Notes under the pieces: generated by a model
What the model was told of the DNA's origin: nothing
The model's database searches: none
What the model saw: the letters and a program-made list of their open reading frames with translations, nothing else
Shown: positions 1 to 17,020 of the stretch, in pieces
Position numbering within the stretch: the first letter of the stretch is position 1
How the letters are laid out: each line of letters starts with the position of its first letter
From: Alphaproteobacteria bacterium
GTDB lineage: Bacteria > Pseudomonadota > Alphaproteobacteria > UBA828
Direction: 5' to 3'
NCBI GenBank assembly: GCA_016869195.1
Contig: VGET01000005.1
Coordinates: 1 to 40,143 of the forward strand
Length of the DNA stretch: 40,143 nt
Position numbers and translations under genes: made by a program

Positions 1-4
1 TCTT

Positions 5-14
5 CCCCCCCCCC
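5..14. repeat. C10 homopolymer tract
   Basis: A run of ten C residues lies about 45 bases downstream of the greA stop codon. No gene is visible in positions 1-59. Such a run could vary in length by slippage or could be a sequencing-length error. It does not interrupt a coding region visible here. Confidence 0.6.
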
Positions 15-59
15 ATGATCGCTGAACCCCCGTCGGTGTCTGCCCTTGCGGGTGTGGGC

Positions 60-530
60 TCAGCCGTAATTGACCTTCATGATCTCGTAAGAGCGCGTGC
101 CGCTCGGCGTGTTGATCTCGACCGTCTGGCCGACCGTCTTGCCCATCAGCGCCCGCGCGAGCGGCGAGGAGAACGATAGCCGTCCACTCTTAACATCACC
201 TTCGTCGGCGCCGACAATCTGATAGGTCGCCTCTTTCTCGGTGTCCTCGTCGAGCACGGTCACCTTGGCGCCGAACTGGATCTTGTCGGCCGACACCCGG
301 CTCGGGTCGATCACGTCGGCGCGGCTGATCTTGGTCTCGAGCTCCTTGATGCGCGCCTCGATCAGGCCCTGACGCTCCTTCGCGGCGTGGTACTCGGCGT
401 TCTCCGAGATATCGCCATGCTCGCGCGCCGTCGCGATCTCCTGGATCACGCGGGGGCGCTCTTCCTTCAACCGCCTCAGATCATCGCGAAGGCGCTCATA
501 GCCTTCGGGCGTCATGGGGTGTTTTTCCAT
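60..530 (-). CDS. greA: Transcription elongation factor GreA
   Basis: GreA inserts a coiled-coil finger into the RNA polymerase secondary channel and stimulates cleavage of backtracked transcripts. The 156-residue product matches the usual family length of about 158. The N-terminal coiled coil (about residues 8-75) carries the conserved tip DISENAEY, with the acidic residues Asp40 and Glu43 that help hold the catalytic metal. The C-terminal FKBP-like domain follows. I chose the ATG at 530 over an ATG 39 bases upstream because it begins at the conserved MTPEGYERL region and has GAAGGG about 7 nt before it. The gene lies 123 bp downstream of carB on the same strand, a carA-carB-greA order common in alphaproteobacteria, so it may share the car transcript. 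Confidence 0.96.
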   Translation of the reverse strand: MEKHPMTPEGYERLRDDLRRLKEERPRVIQEIATAREHGDISENAEYHAAKERQGLIEARIKELETKISRADVIDPSRVSADKIQFGAKVTVLDEDTEKEATYQIVGADEGDVKSGRLSFSSPLARALMGKTVGQTVEINTPSGTRSYEIMKVNYG

Positions 531-634
531 CGTCAAACCCTTCAATCCAGTCGACACCCCCAAAGCCATCCCGCAGCCGGTACGCTTCTCCTAGCACCGG
601 CGCCCGCGAAAGACCTTGAGGGGAAGAGCGAGCC

Positions 635-650
635 GCCCGCCTGTGCGGGC
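635..650 (-). terminator. Weak hairpin between carB and greA
   Basis: A perfect 6-bp GC stem (GCCCGC/GCGGGC) with a 4-nt loop starts 4 bases after the carB stop codon. No T run follows on the minus strand, so it is at best a partial attenuator or an RNA-stabilising hairpin. Confidence 0.25.
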
Positions 651-653
651 CTG

Positions 654-3891
<3,238 letters not shown>

Positions 3892-3899
<8 letters not shown>

Positions 3900-5064
3900 G
3901 GCGCTCCATCAGCGCGACGAAGCGGCCGAAGAGATGCTGCGCGTCCTGCGGGCCGGGCGACGCCTCCGGGTGGTACTGCACCGAGAAAATCGGCTTGCCC
4001 TCGACGATGAGTCCCTCGAGCGAGCCGTCGAACAGCGAGACATGGCTCGGCTTGACGCCCGAGGGCAGCGTATCCGCGCTGACCTCGAAGCCGTGATTCT
4101 GGCTCGTCACCTCGACGCGCCCGGTCGCCAGCTCCTTCACCGGATGATTGGCGCCGCGATGGCCGAATTTCATTTTCCGTGTGCGCGCGCCGAGCGTGAG
4201 GCCAAGCAATTGATGGCCGAGGCAGATGCCGAAGATCGGCTTGCCGCTCGCGATCAGGGCGCGCAGCACGGGAATCGCGTACTCGCCCGTGGCGGCCGGA
4301 TCTGCCGGGCCGTTGGAGAGGAAGATGCCGTCGGGCCTATGGCCGAGAATGTCGCTCGCGCTCGCGTTTGCCGGCACCACCGTGACGCGACATCCACTCG
4401 AGGCGAGCGAGCGCAGGATGTTGCGCTTGGCGCCATAGTCGACCGCGACAACATGAAAGCGTGGATGATCCTGAATGCCGTAGCCCTGGCCCAGCGTCCA
4501 GGTCGATTCCTGCCACTCATAGGTCTGGGTGCAGCTCACCTCCTTGGCGAGGTCCATGCCTTCGAGGCCGGGCCAGGCGCGCGCCTGGGCAACCATTGCG
4601 CCGACATCGAAACGGCCCTCGGGCGCGTGCCTCAGCACGGCATTCTGCGCGCCTCTGGAACGGAGCAGGCGGGTCAAGCGGCGCGTATCCACCCCTGAAA
4701 TGCCGACCAGCGCCATGCGCTTCAGCCAGGCATCGAGGTGCTGCGCCGATCGCCAGTTGGACGGCTCGGTGATCGACGCGCGCAGCACGAGGCCGCGTGC
4801 GCGCGGCGTCACCGCTTCGATGTCCTCGGCATTGGTGCCGACATTGCCGACATGGGGGAAGGTGAAGGTAATGATCTGGCCGGCATAGGACGGGTCGGTC
4901 AGGATTTCCTGATAGCCCGAAATCGAGGTGTTGAAGCAAATCTCGCCCTCGACCGTGCCGACCGCGCCAATGCCTCGGCCGTGGAAGACTGTGCCATCGG
5001 CAAGCGCGAGCGCCGCCGTCGCTGGGCCGGTCGGCATGAGCTCAGCCGGAGCGGGGGTTGGCAT
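3892..5064 (-). CDS. carA: Carbamoyl phosphate synthase, small (glutaminase) subunit
   Basis: CarA hydrolyses glutamine and passes ammonia to CarB. The 390-residue product has the N-terminal CPSase small-chain domain ([15 protein letters not shown] onward) and a C-terminal class I glutamine amidotransferase domain. The nucleophile is in [10 protein letters not shown] (Cys near 281), and the His/Glu pair is in YHPEASPG (His near 365, Glu near 367). The reading frame is open 30 bases further upstream. I chose the ATG at 5064 because the extra residues are not family-like. The gene is divergent from yqeY, and a candidate promoter lies about 60 bp upstream. Confidence 0.97.
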
Positions 5065-5126
5065 GGTCGGCCCCAAGGATTGGGCACGCGCCAACGGCGC
5101 CAGGGCGCCTTGGCTGCGGCGCGCGG

Positions 5127-5155
5127 AACCTACGCACTCAGGCGCCGCCCGTCAA
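5127..5155 (-). promoter_or_regulatory. Candidate sigma-70 promoter of carAB
   Basis: On the minus strand a TTGACG -35 element (5150-5155) is followed by a 17-bp spacer and TAGGTT (5127-5132). The -35 matches the consensus at 5 of 6 positions and the -10 at only 3 of 6. The layout is nearly the same as the candidate rnpB promoter (TTGACC, 17 bp, TAGGTA), which gives it some support. Transcription would start about 55 nt before carA. Confidence 0.4.
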
Positions 5156-5218
5156 GCCACGTCGCGGTCTAGGCTTTCCGGTCAATCAAGGGCTTAGCTG
5201 GCGAGCGCTGGCGTGCCG

Positions 5219-5246
5219 TTGATCACCCCCGCAATCGGACTATAGT
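5219..5246 (+). promoter_or_regulatory. Candidate sigma-70 promoter of yqeY-dnaG-rpoD
   Basis: TTGATC (5219-5224), a 16-bp spacer and TATAGT (5241-5246, 5 of 6 matches) precede yqeY. The predicted start point near 5253 leaves a leader of about 24 nt that contains the ribosome binding site AAGGGG. Position and spacing fit well. Confidence 0.55.
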
Positions 5247-5276
5247 GCGGCGCCCATCGGACAAGGGGACTCGACC

Positions 5277-5741
5277 ATGTTGCGGCAGGAGCTCAACGAC
5301 GCGCTCAAGGAGTCGATGAAGGCACGCGAGGCCCGCGCGGTCTCGACCATCCGCCTGATCCTCGCCGCGCTCAAGGACCGCGACATCGCCGCACGCGGCA
5401 GCGGCAACCCCGACGGGTTGGCGGACCCCGAGATCCTAGAGCTCCTGAAAACCATGATCCGTCAGCGCCGCGAGAGCATCCAAACCTTCGAGGCCGGCGG
5501 GCGGGTCGACCTGGCCCAGCAGGAAACCGAGGAAATCGCCATCATCGAGCGCTTCCTGCCCGAGCAGATCGAGGGCAACGCCATGGAATCGGCGATCAAG
5601 GAGATCGTCGGCGAGCTCGGGGCCAAGACGATCAAGGACATGGGCAAAACGATCCAGGCGCTGAAGGCCAAATATGCCGGCCGGATGGACTTCTCCAAGG
5701 CAAGCGCGATCGTCAAGCAAATGCTGACCGGCGCCGGCTGA
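5277..5741 (+). CDS. yqeY: GatB/YqeY domain protein
   Basis: The 154-residue product belongs to the YqeY family, which resembles the C-terminal tRNA-binding domain of the GatB amidotransferase subunit. Its precise role is not established. Family-typical segments are the N-terminal helix LKESMKAREARAVSTIRLILAALKDRDI, then EEIAIIERFLPEQ, and the C-terminal helical part GKTIQALKAKYAGRMDFSKAS. AAGGGG lies about 8 nt before the ATG. The gene sits 73 bp before dnaG in the same direction. In many proteobacteria a YqeY gene lies next to dnaG and rpoD, so it is likely the first gene of the macromolecular-synthesis cluster here. Confidence 0.92.
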   Translation: MLRQELNDALKESMKAREARAVSTIRLILAALKDRDIAARGSGNPDGLADPEILELLKTMIRQRRESIQTFEAGGRVDLAQQETEEIAIIERFLPEQIEGNAMESAIKEIVGELGAKTIKDMGKTIQALKAKYAGRMDFSKASAIVKQMLTGAG

Positions 5742-5751
5742 CGCACCTTCA

Positions 5752-5780
5752 TTGACGCGGTTCGCTCCCGCGATTGGATT
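5752..5780 (+). promoter_or_regulatory. Weak candidate promoter upstream of dnaG
   Basis: TTGACG (5752-5757), a 17-bp spacer and TGGATT (5775-5780, 3 of 6 matches) lie in the 73-bp yqeY-dnaG gap. The -10 element is poor, so this is a possibility rather than a firm call. Confidence 0.22.
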
Positions 5781-5814
5781 CGGGCGCCGGGCTTCTCCCC
5801 TGTAGGATGGGCCC

Positions 5815-7671
5815 ATGAGGTTCACCCCTCGCTTCCTGGATGATATTCGCGCGCGCGCCTCGCTTGAGGCGATCGTCGGGCGGCGCGTGCGCCTGGTGCG
5901 CCGCGGCCGCGAGCTGACCGGGCTTTGCCCGTTCCACCAGGAGAAGACGCCCTCCTTCACGGTGAGTGACCAGAAGGGGTTCTTCCACTGCTTCGGCTGC
6001 GGCGCGCATGGCGATGTGATCGGCTTTACCATGCGGGCCGAGGGCCTGAGCTTCCCCGAGGCGGTCGAGCGGCTGGCGCACGAGGTCGGCCTCGAGCTGC
6101 CCAAGGAGGATCCGCGCGAGCGCGAGCGCCACGCGGTCGAGGTCACGCTCGGCGGCGCGGTCGAGGCGGCGGCGGCGTTCTTCGAGGGCCAGCTCAAGAC
6201 CGAGAGTGGTCGCGCCGCGCGCGACTACCTCACTGGCCGCGGACTCTCGGCTAAAACGATCGAGCAGTTCCGCCTGGGCGTCGCGCCACAATCGCGCGGC
6301 GCGCTCAAGGCGGCGTTGATCGCGCACGGCATTCCCGAGGCGATCCTGGTCGAGGCCGGCCTCCTGATCGAGCCCGAGGGTGGGGCTGAGCGCTATGACC
6401 GCTTTCGCGGCCGCGTCATGTTTCCGATCCGCGATCCCAAGGGCCGGGTCGTCGCGTTTGGCGGCCGTATACTGGGCCAAGGCGAGCCGAAATACCTGAA
6501 CTCGCCGGAGACGCCGCTCTTTCATAAGGGCGCCATGCTTTACGGCCTCGATCTCGCCGGCCAGGCCGCGCGCAAGGCCAACCGCATCGTCTTGGTCGAA
6601 GGCTATATGGACGTGATCGCGCTGCATCAGGCGGGGCTCGCCGAAGCGGTCGCGCCGCTCGGCACCGCATTGACCGAGCTGCAGCTCGAGCTGCTGTGGC
6701 GCTACGCGGCGTCGCCCATCCTATGCTTCGACGGCGATGCGGCCGGCGAGCGCGCGGCCGCCCGCGTGGTCGAGCGCGCGCTACCCCGCCTCAAGGCCGG
6801 CTTTTCGCTACGCTTCGCCACCCTGCCGGCCGGTGAGGACCCTGACTCGCTGATCGCCCATGAGGGCCGTACGGCGATCGAGAAGGTACTCGAGCGCTCC
6901 GTGCCGTTCTCGGATGCGCTGTGGCGGCTGGTGGTCGGGCAGACGCCGCTCGACAGCCCCGAGGCGCGGGCGGCGATCGGGCGCGAGTTCGAGCGGCGAC
7001 TGGCCGAGGTCACGGATCGGGACCTGCGTTTTCATTATTTGCGCCATTTCCGCCAGAAGCTGAATGAGGCGGGTTTCCGCGCGCGCCGCTTCGAGCCGGG
7101 CGCCAAGCCGGGCCAGCGCCGGGCCGGCCCACCGCGCCTGGCCGCCCCCAGTCGTCCGGTCCGCCGAGCCGACGAGCGGCTGCGCGAGCGTTCGATCCTT
7201 CAGCTCCTGCTCAATCATCCAGCGCTGCTGGGCGAGTTCGGCGACGAGATCGCCCATCTGACGCTCATCGACCAGCGCCATGGCGCGCTACGCGATTTCC
7301 TGGTCGGCCTGCCCGAGGACGTCCTGATGGATCGTGCTGAGCTTGGCGCCGCCCTTGCGGCCCGCGGCCTCGATGCGGCGGCCGAGGGGCTGATCGGCGA
7401 GGGCGCGCGGTTCCTGGATTGGGCGGCTGATCCTGGGGCGGAATCCGGGCTCGAAGACGCCCGCGCGCAACTTCGTCAAGCGCTTGATTTACATCATAAA
7501 TTGGTTGAGTTGGAGGCCCTGCGGCATGACGCCGTGCAAGGTCTGGCGCGCGATCTGTCAGACGAGAATCTGACGCGGCTGGTCGGTATTCTGCACGCGA
7601 TCGATGGCGCCCCCGGCACCGAGGACGCGGCGCCTACGGGTGTCGCCGCGCCGGGATCGCGCCGCTCCTAG
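5815..7671 (+). CDS. dnaG: DNA primase
   Basis: DnaG makes the RNA primers for chromosome replication and works with the DnaB helicase. The 618-residue product has an N-terminal CHC2 zinc-binding domain with Cys38, His41, Cys59 and Cys62. A Toprim catalytic core follows, with VLVEGYMDVIALHQAG (Glu262) and the acidic pair in CFDGDAAG (Asp306, Asp308). The C-terminal region (about 430-600) is helical and would bind DnaB. AGGA lies 9 nt before the ATG. rpoD follows 318 bp downstream, the classic dnaG-rpoD pairing. Confidence 0.97.
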   Translation: MRFTPRFLDDIRARASLEAIVGRRVRLVRRGRELTGLCPFHQEKTPSFTVSDQKGFFHCFGCGAHGDVIGFTMRAEGLSFPEAVERLAHEVGLELPKEDPRERERHAVEVTLGGAVEAAAAFFEGQLKTESGRAARDYLTGRGLSAKTIEQFRLGVAPQSRGALKAALIAHGIPEAILVEAGLLIEPEGGAERYDRFRGRVMFPIRDPKGRVVAFGGRILGQGEPKYLNSPETPLFHKGAMLYGLDLAGQAARKANRIVLVEGYMDVIALHQAGLAEAVAPLGTALTELQLELLWRYAASPILCFDGDAAGERAAARVVERALPRLKAGFSLRFATLPAGEDPDSLIAHEGRTAIEKVLERSVPFSDALWRLVVGQTPLDSPEARAAIGREFERRLAEVTDRDLRFHYLRHFRQKLNEAGFRARRFEPGAKPGQRRAGPPRLAAPSRPVRRADERLRERSILQLLLNHPALLGEFGDEIAHLTLIDQRHGALRDFLVGLPEDVLMDRAELGAALAARGLDAAAEGLIGEGARFLDWAADPGAESGLEDARAQLRQALDLHHKLVELEALRHDAVQGLARDLSDENLTRLVGILHAIDGAPGTEDAAPTGVAAPGSRRS

Positions 7672-7699
7672 GTCTTTCGGCGGGTTCGTTCCCCATAAT

Positions 7700-7716
7700 G
7701 AGTTAACTCTCGTTAA
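7700..7716 (+). promoter_or_regulatory. Palindrome and phased GTTAA repeat upstream of the rpoD promoter
   Basis: GAGTTAACTC (7700-7709) is a perfect 10-bp palindrome. Its GTTAA (7702-7706) recurs one helical turn later (7712-7716). The repeat ends 11 bp before the -35 element, where an activator could bind. The AT-rich half-sites stand out in this GC-rich sequence. The two TTAA cores are 6 bp apart, not the 7 bp of a CtrA box. Confidence 0.3.
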
Positions 7717-7727
7717 GACCAGCCCGC

Positions 7728-7756
7728 TTGACACCGTCCCGTCACCTCATTAGAAA
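7728..7756 (+). promoter_or_regulatory. Candidate sigma-70 promoter of rpoD
   Basis: A perfect TTGACA (7728-7733) is followed by a 17-bp spacer and TAGAAA (7751-7756, 4 of 6 matches). It lies 57 bp after the dnaG stop and about 234 bp before the rpoD ATG. This fits the known pattern in which rpoD has its own promoter(s) besides readthrough from dnaG. Confidence 0.55.
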
Positions 7757-7989
7757 CCGCCGGATTGCCTGATGAAGGCGGATACCCCCTTGATTGGCGC
7801 GACTCTGCTTTCCATTTCAGGGAACAGGAGAAGGCGGCTGAGACCTGGAATCATGCCGCCGATCACGTTCCCCTGAGATCGATTCGTGTTGTGCCGGCAG
7901 CGGGCGCCTTGCTCCCGCCGCAGCCCCGGCTCGGCACGGTCGTTTAGGACCCTTGTTCTCTCTGGCTTCGGCCGAGGAGCACTTGTTCG
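7757..7989 (+). other. Long rpoD leader region
   Basis: About 230 bases lie between the candidate rpoD promoter and the rpoD ATG. I found no credible gene here. There is no clear terminator hairpin with a T run, and no riboswitch I can recognise. A short plus-strand reading frame from 7765 lacks any family resemblance. The sequence just before rpoD contains GAGGAG (7975 region) as its ribosome binding site. Confidence 0.5.
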
Positions 7990-9975
<1,986 letters not shown>

Positions 9976-9995
9976 ACCAAGCGTTGGCCCTTGAT

Positions 9996-10018
9996 GCCCG
10001 TCCCTTGAATGGACGGGC
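9996..10018 (+). terminator. Possible rpoD terminator hairpin
   Basis: An 8-bp perfect stem (GCCCGTCC/GGACGGGC) with a 7-nt loop begins 21 bases after the rpoD stop. It lacks a T run, so intrinsic termination would be weak. It overlaps the most upstream possible start of the next gene. Confidence 0.4.
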
Positions 10019-10809
10019 CGGTGACAAACGCGTCATCTCTCCGAGTGAGCGGCATCTCCATGTTCCGCTTTGGACTGCCGGAATTCGGCCGCGCCGCCAC
10101 GCTCCTGAGCGACCGGGCCGCGTTCAAGCTCGGATTGATCGAAGCCAGCGGCCTGCCCGCGCCAATGCTGATGATCAGCATGATCGGCTTCGGCTCGCTC
10201 TGCCACGAGACCGGCTTCTCCCTTCTGAAAGCATTGATCACGACGGCAAGCGTGTGGGCGCTGCCCGGGCAAATGGCCTATGTCGAGCTTTTGACCGCCG
10301 GTGCGCCGGCGTTCGCGTTGCTCTTTGCGGTCGGGCTTGCGAATGCACGCTTCCTGCCAATGGTGGCAACCTTCCTGCCCTATATCCGCGCCGGCGTGCC
10401 GAGCCGTGCGGCGCAGTTCGCCCTGTCGCACTTCGTCACCGCGAATTCATGGATCTTCGTCATTCGCCGCTCGCCCGACCTCGCGCCCGAGCGGCGCTGG
10501 GCCTATTTCATGGGCTTCGCGGTCTCGTGCCTGGCGCTCGGGCTGCTCGGCACCGCGCTCGGCTATGTGCTCGCCGGCGTCGTCTCGAAGACCGTGACGC
10601 AGGGCCTGCTCTTGCTCAACCCGGTCTATTTCATGCTGCTGTTTCTGGATGCACCGGGGCGCTCCGCGCTCTTTGCGGCCTTGATCGGCGCGGTGGCCGG
10701 GCCGCTCCTCGCCTCGCTCTCCTCTGACTGGGGCCTGCTGGCGGCAGGGCTGATCGCCGGCACATTGGGCTTCGCGCTCAATCGAACGCTGCGGGCACGC
10801 CATGTCTGA
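10009..10809 (+). CDS. azlC: AzlC family branched-chain amino acid exporter subunit
   Basis: The 266-residue protein resembles the large subunit of the AzlC-AzlD (YgaZ-YgaH) exporters, which move branched-chain or related amino acids out through the inner membrane. It has several hydrophobic segments: about 50-70, 78-100, 108-130, 165-190, 195-215 and 225-255. Family-type residues occur in MISMIGFGSLCHETGFS and in AFALLFAVGLANARFLPM. It overlaps azlD by 8 bp. The start is uncertain. The ATG at 10009 lies inside a hairpin, while GTG at 10021 and ATG at 10060 are alternatives. The later ATG gives the more typical N terminus. Substrate specificity cannot be read from the sequence. Confidence 0.85.
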   Translation: MDGPVTNASSLRVSGISMFRFGLPEFGRAATLLSDRAAFKLGLIEASGLPAPMLMISMIGFGSLCHETGFSLLKALITTASVWALPGQMAYVELLTAGAPAFALLFAVGLANARFLPMVATFLPYIRAGVPSRAAQFALSHFVTANSWIFVIRRSPDLAPERRWAYFMGFAVSCLALGLLGTALGYVLAGVVSKTVTQGLLLLNPVYFMLLFLDAPGRSALFAALIGAVAGPLLASLSSDWGLLAAGLIAGTLGFALNRTLRARHV

Positions 10810-11137
10810 GCTGAACCCCTGGCTGATGCTGGTGGGAGCCGCGGGCGTCACGTTCCTCATGCGCGCGCTCGGCGTCGTCGCCTCCGGTCGGCTCGACGTC
10901 AACGGCGCGTTGTTCGATTGGATTCGCTGCGTCGCCTATGCGCTTCTGGCCGCGCTCATCTCGCGCATGATCTTTTTGCCGAGCGGCGGGTTGGCCGAAA
11001 CGCCGCTCTGGGCGAGGCTGGTCGCGGTCGCGCTCGCGCTCGCGGCGTTCTACGGCACGCGCAAGAACCTGTTCTTCGGCACCGCCTCGGGCTTCGCCGC
11101 CTTCATCGCGCTGCTCTATCTGATGCAGGCGTTTTGA
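10802..11137 (+). CDS. azlD: AzlD family small exporter subunit
   Basis: This 111-residue, very hydrophobic protein has about four predicted membrane segments and the length and layout of AzlD/YgaH, the obligate small partner of AzlC. Recognisable residues include FLMRALGVVASGR near the N terminus and AFYGTRKNLFFGTASGFAAF near the C terminus. Its ATG overlaps the end of azlC by 8 bp, so the two subunits are probably made in a fixed ratio. It converges on ligA. Confidence 0.85.
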   Translation: MSELNPWLMLVGAAGVTFLMRALGVVASGRLDVNGALFDWIRCVAYALLAALISRMIFLPSGGLAETPLWARLVAVALALAAFYGTRKNLFFGTASGFAAFIALLYLMQAF

Positions 11138-11153
11138 TCGGGCTCATACCAAG

Positions 11154-11181
11154 CCTCGATGATCGTAACCGATCATCGAGG
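11154..11181. terminator. 12-bp perfect inverted repeat between convergent azlD and ligA
   Basis: CCTCGATGATCG (11154-11165) and CGATCATCGAGG (11170-11181) form a perfect 12-bp stem with a TAAC loop. The stem lies between the ends of azlD and ligA, where a bidirectional terminator is expected. T runs are lacking on both sides. A second hairpin with a 6-bp GCGCGC stem lies at 11253-11268, just past the ligA stop. Confidence 0.5.
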
Positions 11182-11284
11182 TGCCTTCAGGCGCCGGGCA
11201 CTCGCTCCGCTCGCTTGGCTTCCGCCGCATGAGCGGCGTCGCGTGCTCGGGCGCGCGCTAAAGCGCGCAACGCAGTCGCGCCGG

Positions 11285-15051
<3,767 letters not shown>

Positions 15052-15063
15052 GGCCGCGACCGG

Positions 15064-15927
15064 CTAGAAGACGTAGTTGAACGCGCGCGAAATCCAGGAG
15101 CCCTCGTCCTCCTCGGGCTCGAGGTTCACCCCGGCCAGCAGCGCATAGCTGTCGCGATACCAAGCGCTATTCGGGAAATTGTGGCCAAGCACGGCCGCAG
15201 CGGTTTGCGCCTCGCGCTTGATGCCGAGCGACAAATACGCCTCGGTCAGGCGGTGCAGGGCTTCCGGCGAGTGACTCGTCGTCTGGTAGCGCTCGATCAC
15301 CTCGCGGAAGCGATTGGCTGCAGCGATATAGTGGCCGCGAATGAGATAGTAGCGCCCAATCTCCATTTCCTTGCCCGCCAGGTGATCGCGGGCAAGGTCG
15401 AGCTTCAACTTCGAGTCCTTGGCGTAAGCTGAGTTCGGGTATCGGCGGCCCACGTCCTCGAGCGCGTCCAGGGCCAGCACCGTCGTGCCTTGGTCGCGCC
15501 CGACGTCCGAGATCTGCTCGTAATAGCTCACCGCAATCAGATAGTACGCATAGGGCGTGTCTTCGTGGCCGGGATGCAGCTCGACGAAGCGGCGGGCCGC
15601 GATCACGGTCTGATCGTAGTCGTTATCCTGATAATAGCAGAACGCCGCCATGACCTGGGCGCGCGTCGCCCAGGGCGAATAGGGGTGCTGGCGCTCGACT
15701 TCGTCAAATCCGCGCGCCGCGTTCGCGAAATTGCCCTCCAGCATCTCGTCGTGTGCGCTGGCATAGAGCTCTTCAACCGGCCGTTCGACATAGGTTTCTT
15801 CCGGCGTCGAATCGCACGCCGCAAGAAGCCCCACGACCAGAAGCACCGCGACGGCTCGTGCCGCCCGACGCCATGACTGCAGTACCGCGATGTTTGTAAC
15901 CGCCCGGAATCCCATAGCCAGAATCAA
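15064..15927 (-). CDS. bamD: Outer membrane assembly lipoprotein BamD
   Basis: BamD is the essential TPR lipoprotein of the BAM complex, which inserts beta-barrel proteins in the outer membrane. The 287-residue product has a hydrophobic signal segment (about 24-37) and a lipobox LLAAC, giving Cys38 as the lipidated residue. TPR-like helical repeats follow, for example FANAARGFDEVERQHPYSPW and TPYAYYLIAVSYYEQI. The residue after the cysteine is Asp, which is an inner-membrane retention signal in E. coli. An internal ATG at 15915 is an equally good start. A -10-like TATAAC (15954-15959, minus) lies just upstream, without a clear -35. It heads bamD-recN-ligA. Confidence 0.94.
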   Translation of the reverse strand: MILAMGFRAVTNIAVLQSWRRAARAVAVLLVVGLLAACDSTPEETYVERPVEELYASAHDEMLEGNFANAARGFDEVERQHPYSPWATRAQVMAAFCYYQDNDYDQTVIAARRFVELHPGHEDTPYAYYLIAVSYYEQISDVGRDQGTTVLALDALEDVGRRYPNSAYAKDSKLKLDLARDHLAGKEMEIGRYYLIRGHYIAAANRFREVIERYQTTSHSPEALHRLTEAYLSLGIKREAQTAAAVLGHNFPNSAWYRDSYALLAGVNLEPEEDEGSWISRAFNYVF

Positions 15928-16006
15928 TGATAACCCCCGCCGCGTGCGTGTCTGTTATAGCACGTCCGGCATGGCGTAGAAGCGCAAGGCTTGGGGTTCT
16001 AAAGTG

Positions 16007-16930
16007 TCAGGCGCTGGCGGCGCGCGGCATGGTCCGCTCGGCTTCCACCGACAGCTCGTCTTCGGCGGCGTCGTGCAAGACATAGCGCCACGCAGTCGCG
16101 TCGCTCATCAGGGCGTTCAGGAGCCGATGGTTGAGCGCGTGACCGGCCCGCACGCTCTCGATCGCCCCGAGAATCGGCGCGCCAGCAAGGTAGAGGTCAC
16201 CGAGGCAATCGAGCGCCTTGTGGCGCACGCACTCGTTTTCGTATCGCAGGCCGTCGTCATTCAGCACGCGGTTGCGTCCGATCACCACGGCATTCTCAAG
16301 ACTGCCGCCTTTGGCCAAGCCGGCATCGCGCATCTTTGAAACGTCTTCCTCCAAGCAGAAGGTGCGTGCGCGGCACAATTCCGTCTTGAACGCGCTCGGC
16401 GTCAGGGTGAACCGCACGCGCTGTTGGCCGATCATCGGGTGGGCATAGGCAATTCGGCAGTCGATTGAGAATGTCGCCGCTGGCATCACCGAGACATGAC
16501 GCTCGCCGTCTGCGACCGAAACCGGCTTGAGCACCTGGATCGCGCGGCGCGCGGCCGCCTGAGTCACGATGCCGGCGCACTCGATCAGGAAGACGAACGG
16601 TGCCGCACTGCCATCCATCACCGGCACTTCGTCAGCGTCGATCTCGACCACCGCATTGTCGATCGAAAGGCCGGCAAACGCCGCCATCAGATGCTCGACC
16701 GTGCCGATGCGAAGGGAGCGGCCGCTGCCCAGCACCGTGCAGAGCCGCGAATCGACGACATTGACATGGGTCGCCCGGACTTCGCCGATCACGCCGGCGT
16801 CCGAGACCCGGCGAAAGACGATGCCACTATTCGGCGCGCCCGGCTTCAGGGTGATGGCGACGCGCTGGTTGGTATGAACGCCAACCCCGGTGCATTGGAT
16901 TGACGACTTCAGAGTCCGTTGCCAGAGCAT
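16007..16930 (-). CDS. lpxC: UDP-3-O-acyl-N-acetylglucosamine deacetylase
   Basis: LpxC is the zinc-dependent deacetylase that commits UDP-GlcNAc to lipid A synthesis. From the ATG at 16930 the product is 307 residues, close to the 305 of E. coli. Zinc ligands are His80 (in TVEHL), His237 and Asp241 (in VRHKALDCLGD). The catalytic residues are Glu79 and His264 (in AGHALN). The frame stays open to a GTG at 17008, which would add 26 charged residues. I prefer 16930 because homology starts at QRTLKSSIQCTGVGVHT. A strong terminator separates it from ftsZ, so it should have its own promoter, which I could not identify. Confidence 0.96.
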   Translation of the reverse strand: MLWQRTLKSSIQCTGVGVHTNQRVAITLKPGAPNSGIVFRRVSDAGVIGEVRATHVNVVDSRLCTVLGSGRSLRIGTVEHLMAAFAGLSIDNAVVEIDADEVPVMDGSAAPFVFLIECAGIVTQAAARRAIQVLKPVSVADGERHVSVMPAATFSIDCRIAYAHPMIGQQRVRFTLTPSAFKTELCRARTFCLEEDVSKMRDAGLAKGGSLENAVVIGRNRVLNDDGLRYENECVRHKALDCLGDLYLAGAPILGAIESVRAGHALNHRLLNALMSDATAWRYVLHDAAEDELSVEAERTMPRAASA

Positions 16931-17020
16931 TTCGTTCCGTACGTCCCCTGCGGATGGATCGGCGCCTTCTTTGGGCGTCGAATCGGCCTTTTCTAGCTCG
17001 CGCACCACCGCCCTCGCTGT

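Noticed and set aside
7703-7715. CtrA-like site TTAA-N6-TTAA upstream of rpoD
   Set aside because: The spacer is 6 bp rather than the 7 bp of CtrA boxes, so I recorded it only as a phased repeat.
16931-17008. 26-residue N-terminal extension of LpxC from a GTG
   Set aside because: The extension is charged and not family-like, its GAGGG is only 2 nt from the GTG, and homology starts right after the ATG at 16930.
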